This document shows, one piece after another, positions 32,733 through 42,500 of a DNA stretch of 42,500 nucleotides. The notes below the pieces were generated by a model. The model ran no database searches. It was given only the letters and a program-made list of their open reading frames with translations, and was not told where the DNA came from. The DNA is from Apostichopus japonicus. Lineage: Eukaryota; Echinodermata; Holothuroidea; Aspidochirotida; Stichopodidae. The position numbers were made by a program, and so were the translations under genes. Location of the stretch: the NCBI RefSeq assembly GCF_037975245.1, contig NC_092565.1:25515-68014 (forward strand), read 5' to 3'. Position 1 is the first letter of the stretch. Every line of letters begins with the position of its first letter.

Positions 32733-34242
32733 ACCGGTGAAAAACACCTACTTTGGGGGAGAACCTCAAAAACGTATAGACTATACCCCCTTCCCGAAAA
32801 TTAATGCTACCGTATGAGTTGTCTACACGTAGCTACGACTCTCTTCTCCCACATAACCAAAATTCAGCCCCGTCACATACCCTCGGTGGAAAGGAAGGGG
32901 TACCGAAAATAGGTTTTTTTTTTAACTTTTCAAGACAAAAACACCTATTTTTGGCGCAGATAGAAATCATATATACAAAGAGCCTTTTCCGGTCATATAA
33001 TTACACGAAATTGATGTATGACAATGACGAGGGTGTCTTCTACTACACGTCAAAATTTCATTTCCATGGGTACTTCAGAGAGGACAGGAGGGGGGGTTGA
33101 AAAGAGGGGGTTTTCCAACTTTTGCACGTATGAAGAACACGTATTTCTATCGGGTCCTCTGGGACCCTATATCTCCCGAACGGAAGCAGGTATGGACCTG
33201 GGAGTTGCAGATTTGGACTCCTGGGCATCGATTACCCCCTGTGACGTCATTTTGACCAAATCCATTTTGGGGCAATTTCGGTAAAAACCGTAAGGGGTAC
33301 CCCTTATGGTTTTTTGGGGGAAAATAATTTTTGTCGCAAAGACGGGCAGTGTGTATCTTTTCTGATTGTTCTCGACACGCTGATCACGAATCTGAAGTTA
33401 ATTTTGGAATTGGGTGTTGTGTGGGGGCATGGGGAGGCCAAAAACCATTGGGAGGGGGGCACGACCCCAAGTGGGTGTCTCCAAAAAAGAACGAAATACA
33501 CCTGTTCTGGTGCTTCTTGGGGTGCTGATGATGAATCTGAGATTATTTTGGCGGTTCGTAGGCGTGGGGAGTGGTGGGGGAATTTAATACCTTCCGGGCG
33601 TCCCATGGCGCACGCTACCGAGAGTTTTTTGCTGACTGTTTGTACTTTTCCTCAAAATGACCCCCTACCACCCCGGAGAAGTGACAAACCTAAAAGTTTT
33701 ATTCTAATTTTGGAAAGGGGACACCCTAGCGGTGGTACCCTTAAAAGATGGCCGTAATCGGACCACTCCAGTAACCATGGTAACGCTCCAAAGTAGAAGG
33801 GTCGTGATTTTCCCGTACATAGTAACACTAATTATTATGACTTTTTCGGATTTTTTTCAAACTGACCCCCCTACCACCCCGGAGAAGAGACCCACCTACA
33901 GGTTTCATCCTATTTTAGAAAGGGGACACCCTAGCGGTGGTACCCCGAAAAGATGGCCGTAATCGGACCACCCCAGTAACCATGGTAACGCTCCAGAGTA
34001 GAAGAGTCGGGATTTTCCCGTACATAGTAACACTAATTATTATGGCCTTTTCGGTTTTTTTCCAAAATGACCCCCCTACCACCCGGAGAAGAGACCCACC
34101 TACAAGTTTTATTCAAATGTGGGAAGGGGACACACTAGCGGTGACAACCTGAAAATATGGGGGAAATCGGACTGATTCCCATAACCATGGTAACGCTCAA
34201 AAGTATAAATGTCGGGATTTCGAAAAAACGTTTATAACTACT
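32733..34242. repeat. Block 2 unit 3 (1510 bp), member A of dimer
   Basis: Variants GGCGCAGATAG, GGTTGAAAAG and a one-base deletion in the last subrepeat (ACCACCCGGAG near 34080) recur in unit 5. The G-run is interrupted here (CATGGGGAGGCC at about 33429). Confidence 0.88.
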
Positions 34243-35754
34243 ACCGGTGAAAAACACCTACTATGGGGGAGAACCTCAAAAACGTATAGACTATACCCCC
34301 TTCCCGAAAATTAATGCTACCGTATGAGTTGTCTACACGTAGCTACGACTCTCTTCTCCCACATAACCAAAATTCAGCCCCGTCACATACCCTCGGTGGA
34401 AAGGAAGGGGTACCGAAAATAGGTATTTTTTTTAACTTTTCAAGACAAAAACACCTATTTTTGGAGCAGATAGAAATCATATATACAAAGAGCCTTTTCC
34501 GGTCATATAATTACACGAAATTGATGTATGACAATGACGAGGGTGTCTTCTACTACACGTCAAAATTTCATTTCCATGGGTACTTCAGAGAGGACAGGAG
34601 GGGGGGTTGACAAGAGGGGGTTTTCCAACTTTTGCACGTATGAAGAACACGTATTTCTATCGGGTCCTCTGGGACCCTATATCTCCCGAACGGAAGCAGG
34701 TATGGACCTGGGAGTTGCAGATTTGGACTCCTGGGCATCGATTACCCCCTGTGACGTCATTTTGACCAAATCCATTTTGGGGCAATTTCGGTAAAAACCG
34801 TAAGGGGTACCCCTTATGGTTTTTTTGGGGGAAAATAATTTTTGTCGCAAAGACGGGCAGTGTGTATCTTTTCTGATTGTTCTCGACACGCTGATCCCGA
34901 ATCTGAAGTTAATTTTGGAATTGGGTGTTGTGTGGGGGCATGGGGGGGCCAAAAACCATTGGGAGGGGGGCACGACCCCAAGTGGGTGTCTCCAAAAAAG
35001 AACGAAATACACCTGTTCTGGTGCTTCTTGGGGTGCTGATGATGAATCTGAGATTATTTTGGCGGTTCGTAGGCGTGGGGAGTGGTGGGGGAATTTAATA
35101 CCTTCCGGGCGTCCCATGGCGCACGCTACCGAGAGTTTTTTGCTGACTGTTTGTACTTTTCCTCAAAATGACCCCCTACCACCCCGGAGAAGTGACAAAC
35201 CTAAAAGTTTTATTCTAATTTTGGAAAGGGGACACCCTAGCGGTGGTACCCTTAAAAGATGGCCGTAATCGGACCACTCCAGTAACCATGGTAACGCTCC
35301 AAAGTAGAAGGGTCGTGATTTTCCCGTACATAGTAACACTAATTATTATGACTTTTTCGGATTTTTTTCAAACTGACCCCCCTACCACCCCGGAGAAGAG
35401 ACCCACCTACAGGTTTCATCCTATTTTAGAAAGGGGACACCCTAGCGGTGGTACCCCGAAAAGATGGCCGTAATCGGACCACCCCAGTAACCATGGTAAC
35501 GCTCCAGAGTAGAAGAGTCGGGATTTTCCCGTACATAGTAACACTAATTATTATGGCCTTTTCGGTTTTTTTCCAAAATGACCCCCCTACCACCCCGGAG
35601 AAGAGACCCACCTACAAGTTTTATTCAAATGTGGGAAGGGGACACACTAGCGGTGACAACCTGAAAATATGGGGGAAATCGGACTGATTCCCATAACCAT
35701 GGTAACGCTCAAAAGTATAAATGTCGGGATTTCGAAAAAACGTTTATAACTACT
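34243..35754. repeat. Block 2 unit 4 (1512 bp), member B of dimer
   Basis: Variants GGAGCAGATAG, GGTTGACAAG and GATCCCGAATC recur in unit 6. Units 3+4 and 5+6 form a duplicated dimer with a period of about 3022 bp. Confidence 0.88.
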
Positions 35755-37265
35755 ACCGGTGAAAAACACCTACTTTGGGGGAGAACCTCAAAAACGTATA
35801 GACTATACCCCCTTCCCGAAAATTAATGCTACCGTATGAGTTGTCTACACGTAGCTACGACTCTCTTCTCCCACATAACCAAAATTCAGCCCCGTCACAT
35901 ACCCTCGGTGGAAAGGAAGGGGTACCGAAAATAGGTTTTTTTTTTAACTTTTCAAGACAAAAACACCTATTTTTGGCGCAGATAGAAATCATATATACAA
36001 AGAGCCTTTTCCGGTCATATAATTACACGAAATTGATGTATGACAATGACGAGGGTGTCTTCTACTACACGTCAAAATTTCATTTCCATGGGTACTTCAG
36101 AGAGGACAGGAGGGGGGGTTGAAAAGAGGGGGTTTTCCAACTTTTGCACGTATGAAGAACACGTATTTCTATCGGGTCCTCTGGGACCCTATATCTCCCG
36201 AACGGAAGCAGGTATGGACCTGGGAGTTGCAGATTTGGACTCCTGGGCATCGATTACCCCCTGTGACGTCATTTTGACCAAATCCATTTTGGGGCAATTT
36301 CGGTAAAAACCGTAAGGGGTACCCCTTATGGTTTTTTGGGGGGAAAATAATTTTTGTCGCAAAGACGGGCAGTGTGTATCTTTTCTGATTGTTCTCGACA
36401 CGCTGATCACGAATCTGAAGTTAATTTTGGAATTGGGTGTTGTGTGGGGGCATGGGGGGGCCAAAAACCATTGGGAGGGGGGCACGACCCCAAGTGGGTG
36501 TCTCCAAAAAAGAACGAAATACACCTGTTCTGGTGCTTCTTGGGGTGCTGATGATGAATCTGAGATTATTTTGGCGGTTCGTAGGCGTGGGGAGTGGTGG
36601 GGGAATTTAATACCTTCCGGGCGTCCCATGGCGCACGCTACCGAGAGTTTTTTGCTGACTGTTTGTACTTTTCCTCAAAATGACCCCCTACCACCCCGGA
36701 GAAGTGACAAACCTAAAAGTTTTATTCTAATTTTGGAAAGGGGACACCCTAGCGGTGGTACCCTTAAAAGATGGCCGTAATCGGACCACTCCAGTAACCA
36801 TGGTAACGCTCCAAAGTAGAAGGGTCGTGATTTTCCCGTACATAGTAACACTAATTATTATGACTTTTTCGGATTTTTTTCAAACTGACCCCCCTACCAC
36901 CCCGGAGAAGAGACCCACCTACAGGTTTCATCCTATTTTAGAAAGGGGACACCCTAGCGGTGGTACCCCGAAAAGATGGCCGTAATCGGACCACCCCAGT
37001 AACCATGGTAACGCTCCAGAGTAGAAGAGTCGGGATTTTCCCGTACATAGTAACACTAATTATTATGGCCTTTTCGGTTTTTTTCCAAAATGACCCCCCT
37101 ACCACCCGGAGAAGAGACCCACCTACAAGTTTTATTCAAATGTGGGAAGGGGACACACTAGCGGTGACAACCTGAAAATATGGGGGAAATCGGACTGATT
37201 CCCATAACCATGGTAACGCTCAAAAGTATAAATGTCGGGATTTCGAAAAAACGTTTATAACTACT
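35755..37265. repeat. Block 2 unit 5 (1511 bp), member A of dimer
   Basis: Shares the unit 3 variants, including the one-base deletion in the last subrepeat (about 37104), and differs by TTTTTTGGGGGG near 36331. Confidence 0.88.
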
Positions 37266-39180
37266 ACCGGTGAAAAACACCTACTTTGGGGGAGAACCTC
37301 AAAAACGTATAGACTATACCCCCTTCCCGAAAATTAATGCTACCGTATGAGTTGTCTACACGTAGCTACGACTCTCTTCTCCCACATAACCAAAATTCAG
37401 CCCCGTCACATACCCTCGGTGGAAAGGAAGGGGTACCGAAAATAGGTATTTTTTTTAACTTTTCAAGACAAAAACACCTATTTTTGGAGCAGATAGAAAT
37501 CATATATACAAAGAGCCTTTTCCGGTCATATAATTACACGAAATTGATGTATGACAATGACGAGGGTGTCTTCTACTACACGTCAAAATTTCATTTCGAT
37601 GGGTACTTCAGAGAGGACAGGAGGGGGGGTTGACAAGAGGGGGTTTTCCAACTTTTGCACGTATGAAGAACACGTATTTCTATCGGGTCCTCTGGGACCC
37701 TATATCTCCCGAACGGAAGCAGGTATGGACCTGGGAGTTGCAGATTTGGACTCCTGGGCATCGATTACCCCCTGTGACGTCATTTTGACCAAATCCATTT
37801 TGGGGCAATTTCGGTAAAAACCGTAAGGGGTACCCCTTATGGTTTTTTTGGGGGAAAATAATTTTTGTCGCAAAGACGGGCAGTGTGTATCTTTTCTGAT
37901 TGTTCTCGACACGCTGATCCCGAATCTGAAGTTAATTTTGGAATTGGGTGTTGTGTGGGGGCATGGGGGGGCCAAAAACCATTGGGAGGGGGGCACGACC
38001 CCAAGTGGGTGTCTCCAAAAAAGAACGAAATACACCTGTTCTGGTGCTTCTTGGGGTGCTGATGATGAATCTGAGATTATTTTGGCGGTTCGTAGGCGTG
38101 GGGAGTGGTGGGGGAATTTAATACCTTCCGGGCGTCCCATGGCGCACGCTACCGAGAGTTTTTTGCTGACTGTTTGTACTTTTCCTCAAAATGACCCCCT
38201 ACCACCCCGGAGAAGTGACACACCTGGGAGTTTCATTCTTTTTTGGAAAGGGGACACCCTAGCGGTGGTACCCTCAAAAGAGGGCCGTAATCGGACCACC
38301 CCAGTAACCATGGTAACGCTCAAGAGTAGAAGGGACGGGATTTTCCCGTACATAGTAACACTAAGTAACACTAATTATTATGACCTCTTCGGATTTTTTC
38401 CAAAATGACCCCCCACCACCCCGGAGAAGAGACGCGCACCTACAAGTTTCATCCTATTTCGGCAAGGGGACACCCTAGCGGTGGTACCCCGAAAAGATGG
38501 CCGTAGTCGGACCACCACAGTAACCATGGTAACGCTCCAAAGTAGAAGGGTCGGGATTTTCAAAAACGTATTTTGCAAATTATTATGCCTTTTCAGATTT
38601 TGTTTCAAAATGACCCCCTATCACCCAGGAATGAGAAGCACCTACAAGTTTAATCCTATTTTGGAAAGGGGACACCCTAGCGGTGGTACCCTGAAAGGAT
38701 GGCCGTAGTCGGACCACCACAGTAACCATGGTAACGCTCCAAAGTAGAAGGGTCGGGATTTTCAAAAACGTATATAGCAAATTATTATGCCTTTTCAGAT
38801 TTTGTTTCGAAATGACCCCCTATCACCCAGGAATGAGAAGCACCTACAAGTTTAATCCTATTTTGGAAAGGGGACACCCTAGCGGTGGTACCCTGAAAGG
38901 ATGGCCGTAATCGGACCACCACAGTAACCATGGTAACGCTCCAAAGTAGAAGGGTCGGGATTTTCCCGTACGTAGTAATACTAATTATTATGACCGTTTT
39001 AGACTTTTTTTCAAAATTACCCCCCTACCACCCCGGGAAAGAGACGCACCTACAAGTTTCATCCTATTTCGGACAGGTGACACCCTAGCGGTGGTACCCT
39101 GAAAAGATGGGGGAAATCGGACTGACCCAGTAACCATGGTAACGCTCCAAAGTATAAAAGTCGGTATTTTCCCGTACATA
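37266..39180. repeat. Block 2 unit 6 with diversified terminal subrepeats
   Basis: The body shares unit 4 variants. The tail has five perfect X-boxes (about 38307, 38520, 38725, 38925, 39130). Compared with block 1 unit 10, it has one extra copy of the TCAAAAACGTAT-type subrepeat (about 38560 and 38762). Confidence 0.88.
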
Positions 39181-39470
39181 GAGTAATTTAGTGTTAGGCA
39201 GATCGGTTAATGAATTTTAATTAATTAACCGAATATGCAAATGAGCTGAAATTTTTATGACGTCATCAATAGGATGTAACGGAAGGGTAAAAAAAGTTTG
39301 AAGATGCCCCCCCAAGTTTTGCACTGGGGGTGGGGTCCCCAACCCCAAAAATTCACCCCCCTCAAATTTTTACCAAAATGACGCCAATTTGTCGAAGGGG
39401 TGCAGGGGTATCTAAAAGTATGAATTACGACACCCCCACCCCCGGGGAAGTATTTTTTTTATAATATTTT
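39181..39470. other. Block 2 right module
   Basis: A duplicate of 21841-22130 with octamer (39234-39241) and CRE (39257-39264) intact. The G/C hairpin is altered (GGGGTCCCCAACCCC against GGGGTCCCCCACCCC). No gene is seen. Confidence 0.65.
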
Positions 39471-39745
39471 GTCACGTCCCGACTGTCCATTTTCTTCACG
39501 TCCCGATTGGGCACTTTCACGTCCCGATTGGGCACTTTCACGTCCCGACAGGGCATTCTCACGTCCCGATAGGGCATTCTCACGTCCCGATAGGGCATTT
39601 TGACGTCCCGATAGGGCATTTTGTACTTAGAAATTTTTTCACGTCCCGACTGGGCATTTTCACGTCCCGACTGGGCATTTTGACGTCCCGACTGGGCATT
39701 CTGACGTCCCGGCTGGGCATTTTGACGTCCCAAGTGGGCATTGGT
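39471..39745 (+). repeat. 12-copy ACGTCCC minisatellite, end of block 2
   Basis: Twelve copies in the same order as at the end of block 1, with the same internal spacer after copy 7. The last copy, ACGTCCCAAGTGGGCATTGG, is the exact complement type of the inverted copy inside the telomere. Confidence 0.9.
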
Positions 39746-39750
39746 CTGAA

Positions 39751-40646
39751 CCCTAACCCTAACCCTAACCCTAACCCTAACCCTAACCCTAACCCTAACC
39801 CTAACCCTAACCCTAACCCTAACCCTAACCCTAACCCTAACCCTAACCCTAACCCTAACCCTAACCCTAACCCTAACCCTAACCCTAACCCTAACCCTAA
39901 CCCTAACCCTAACCCTAACCCTAACCCTAACCCTAACCCTAACCCTAACCCTAACCCTAACCCTAACCCTAACCCTAACCCTAACCCTAACCCTAACCCT
40001 AACCCTAACCCTAACCCTAACCCTAACCCTAACCCTAACCCTAACCCTAACCCTAACCCTAACCCTAACCCTAACCCTAACCCTAACCCTAACCCTAACC
40101 CTAACCCTAACCCTAACCCTAACCCTAACCCTAACCCTAACCCTAACCCTAACCCTAACCCTAACCCTAACCCTAACCCTAACCCTAACCCTAACCCTAA
40201 CCCTAACCCTAACCCTAACCCTAACCCTAACCCTAACCCTAACCCTAACCCTAACCCTAACCCTAACCCTAACCCTAACCCTAACCCTAACCCTAACCCT
40301 AACCCTAACCCTAACCCTAACCCTAACCCTAACCCTAACCCTAACCCTAACCCTAACCCTAACCCTAACCCTAACCCTAACCCTAACCCTAACCCTAACC
40401 CTAACCCTAACCCTAACCCTAACCCTAACCCTAACCCTAACCCTAACCCTAACCCTAACCCTAACCCTAACCCTAACCCTAACCCTAACCCTAACCCTAA
40501 CCCTAACCCTAACCCTAACCCTAACCCTAACCCTAACCCTAACCCTAACCCTAACCCTAACCCTAACCCTAACCCTAACCCTAACCCTAACCCTAACCCT
40601 AACCCTAACCCTAACCCTAACCCTAACCCTAACCCTAACCCTAACC
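39751..40646. repeat. Second interstitial telomeric tract, about 149 repeats
   Basis: 896 bases of pure CCCTAA. The left junction is identical to that at 22412. The right junction differs: CCCTAACC runs straight into GTCACCGTCGGG of the 91-bp satellite. This tract marks the inner edge of the telomere-block series. Confidence 0.95.
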
Positions 40647-40740
40647 GTCACCGTCGGGCACACTTGAGCCAGTACCCGCTTGACTTTTTTTTTTTTTTTT
40701 TCTTTTATGTCAACGTCTTCTTCAAGGAAGTCCAAATTCT
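40647..40740. repeat. Truncated satellite monomer and T-tract linker
   Basis: The sequence after the telomeric tract equals the end of a satellite monomer plus linker seen at 41218-41306 and 41696-41791, beginning partway into the monomer. A T-run (40685-40701) interrupted by one C follows. Confidence 0.85.
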
Positions 40741-41791
40741 ATGCATGTGTTCGTGGGTCGTTCTGCCGTCTCCGTCGGGCACACACAGGCCAGCGCCCGA
40801 TACATTCAAGTTGACAATGGTCACAACTCTATGCATGTGTTCGCGGGTCGTTCTTCCGTCAACGTCGGGCACACACAGGCCAGTACCCGATACACGCAAG
40901 TTGACAATGGTCACAAACTCTATGCATGTGTTCGCGTGTCGTTCTGCCGTCTCCGCCGCGCACATCCTAGCCAGCGCCCGATACATTAAAGTTGACAGTG
41001 GTCAAAACTCTATGCATGTGTTCGCGTGTCGTTCTGCCGTCTCCGCCGGGCACATCCCAGCCAGCGCCCGATACATTCAAGTTGACAACGGTCACAAACT
41101 CTATGCATGTGTTCGCGTGTCGTTCTGCCGTCTCCGCCATGCACATCCCAGCCAGCGCCCGATACATTCAAGTTGACAATGGTCACAACTCTATGCATGT
41201 GTTCGCGGGTCGTTCTACCGTCACCGTCGGGCACACTTGAGCCAGTACCCGCTTGACTTTTTTTTTTTTTTAATGTCAACGTCTTCTTCAAGAAAGTCCA
41301 AATTCTATGCATGTGTTCGTGGGTCGTTCTGCCGTCTCCGTCGGGCACACAATCAAGCCAGCGCCCGATACATTCAAGTTGACAATGGTCACAACCCTAT
41401 GCATGTGTTCGCGGGTCGTTCTGCCGTCAACGTCGGGCACACACAGGCCAGTACCCGATTCATGCAAGTTGACAACGGTCACAAACTCTATGCATGTGTT
41501 CGCGTGTCGTTCTGCCGTCTCCGCCGGGCACATCCCAGCCAGCGCCCGATACATTCAAGTTGACAACGGTCACAAACTCTATGCATGTGTTCGCGTGTCG
41601 TTCTGCCGTCTCCGCCGGGCACATCCCAGCCAGCGCCCGATACATTCAAGTTGACAATGGTCACAACTCTATGCATGTGTTCGCGGGTCGTTCTACCGTC
41701 ACCGTCGGGCACACTTGAGCCAGTACCCGCTTGACTTTTTTTTTTTTTTTTTTTTTTATGTCAACGTCTTCTTCAAGGAAGTCCAAATTCT
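40741..41791. repeat. Satellite higher-order repeat, copy 1 (1051 bp)
   Basis: Eleven monomers of about 91 bp, each beginning ATGCATGTGTTCG (40741, 40831, 40922, about 41013, 41103, 41193, 41307, 41399, 41490, 41581, 41671). They are grouped as 6 + 5 monomers separated by linkers with T-runs (TTGAGCCAGTACCCGC, T-run, ATGTCAACGTCTTC). Monomer length alternates 90/91, so reading frame is not kept over the array and it is not coding. Confidence 0.92.
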
Positions 41792-42500
41792 ATGCATGTG
41801 TTCGTGGGTCGTTCTGCCGTCTCCGTCGGGCACACACAGGCCAGCGCCCGATACATTCAAGTTGACAATGGTCACAACTCTATGCATGTGTTCGCGGGTC
41901 GTTCTTCCGTCAACGTCGGGCACACACAGGCCAGTACCCGATACACGCAAGTTGACAATGGTCACAAACTCTATGCATGTGTTCGCGTGTCGTTCTGCCG
42001 TCTCCGCCGCGCACATCCTAGCCAGCGCCCGATACATTAAAGTTGACAGTGGTCAAAACTCTATGCATGTGTTCGCGTGTCGTTCTGCCGTCTCCGCCGG
42101 GCACATCCCAGCCAGCGCCCGATACATTCAAGTTGACAACGGTCACAAACTCTATGCATGTGTTCGCGTGTCGTTCTGCCGTCTCCGCCATGCACATCCC
42201 AGCCAGCGCCCGATACATTCAAGTTGACAATGGTCACAACTCTATGCATGTGTTCGCGGGTCGTTCTACCGTCACCGTCGGGCACACTTGAGCCAGTACC
42301 CGCTTGACTTTTTTTTTTTTTTAATGTCAACGTCTTCTTCAAGAAAGTCCAAATTCTATGCATGTGTTCGTGGGTCGTTCTGCCGTCTCCGTCGGGCACA
42401 CAATCAAGCCAGCGCCCGATACATTCAAGTTGACAATGGTCACAACCCTATGCATGTGTTCGCGGGTCGTTCTGCCGTCAACGTCGGGCACACACAGGCC
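41792..42500. repeat. Satellite higher-order repeat, copy 2 (partial)
   Basis: Repeats copy 1 at offset 1051 with almost no change apart from T-run length (about 23 at 41735-41757). It is cut by the window edge after the second monomer of the 5-monomer group. The satellite shares no obvious sequence with the subtelomeric blocks. Confidence 0.92.

Larger units (their letters stand above)
29711..39180. repeat. Subtelomeric long-unit array, block 2
   Basis: Units start at 29711, 31220, 32733, 34243, 35755 and 37266, at spacings of 1509-1513 bp. Every unit is a mosaic: left-arm diagnostics (GACCAAATCC, GATCACGAATCTG or GATCCCGAATCTG) up to the G-rich stretch, then right-arm diagnostics (CACGACCCC, CAAAAAAGAACG, GGTTCGTAGGCG). 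No gene island is present. Confidence 0.93.

Noticed and set aside
39425-41176. Long Arg-Val (minus) and Asn-Pro (plus) frames over the second interstitial tract
   Set aside because: Same cause: telomeric repeats read through into minisatellite or satellite, with no domain or start context.
40705-42399. Frames of 60-170 codons in the 91-bp satellite
   Set aside because: They follow the repeat on both strands, and the 90/91-bp alternation shifts frame; there is no sign of coding constraint.
40741-42500. CENP-B box in the satellite monomers
   Set aside because: TTCG and CGGG both occur, but not at the spacing of the NTTCGNNNNANNCGGGN core.

Overview
The window reads as the left end of a chromosome from an animal, or at least an animal-like eukaryote. 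It opens with 138 CCCTAA telomere repeats. The only convincing gene has six coding exons with GT-AG introns of 86-175 bp and an AATAAA poly(A) signal. Its protein resembles a family of zinc-finger tyrosine recombinases that I recall from invertebrate genomes such as cnidarians, molluscs and lancelets. The species cannot be fixed from the sequence.

Layout. (1) Terminal telomere, 1-828. (2) Subtelomeric block 1, 829-22405: a promoter-like left module (829-2691), a tandem array of units of about 1.3-1.9 kb (2692-21840) interrupted by a 3.5-kb gene island (about 10590-14090), a short right module (21841-22130) and a 12-copy minisatellite (22131-22405). (3) An interstitial telomeric tract of 906 uninterrupted CCCTAA repeats, 22412-27847. 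(4) Subtelomeric block 2, 27848-39745: the same modules in the same order without the gene island. (5) A second interstitial telomeric tract, 39751-40646. (6) A different satellite to the window end: monomers of about 91 bp in an 11-monomer, 1051-bp higher-order repeat. All three telomeric tracts have the same polarity, so the region is a head-to-tail series of telomere-plus-block, comparable in layout to yeast Y' elements and not to an end-to-end fusion.

The array is nested. Each long unit has a body of about 0.9 kb and a tail of 2-5 subrepeats of 204-207 bp, so unit lengths fall in steps (1305, about 1510, 1715, 1920). Nearly every subrepeat carries a consensus RFX X-box (GTAACCATGGTAAC; about 39 perfect copies by eye). 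Each unit body carries a full CRE (TGACGTCA) and a 32-bp palindrome. Block 2 units are mosaics of the two block 1 subfamilies, with the switch inside one G-rich stretch.

The single gene (11031-13878, 753 codons) encodes two C2H2-type fingers, a long acidic linker, a core-binding region, a tyrosine-recombinase catalytic domain and a Myb/SANT-like C-terminus. It sits between decayed array units, while units further out are nearly identical. No other reading frame looks like a gene; the many short frames and the dipeptide frames are translations of repeats. The left module, next to two of the telomeric tracts, holds four consensus ETS sites, three DR1 nuclear-receptor elements, three CREs, YY1-like sites and an E-box. 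A promoter for telomeric-repeat RNA is a reasonable but untested reading.
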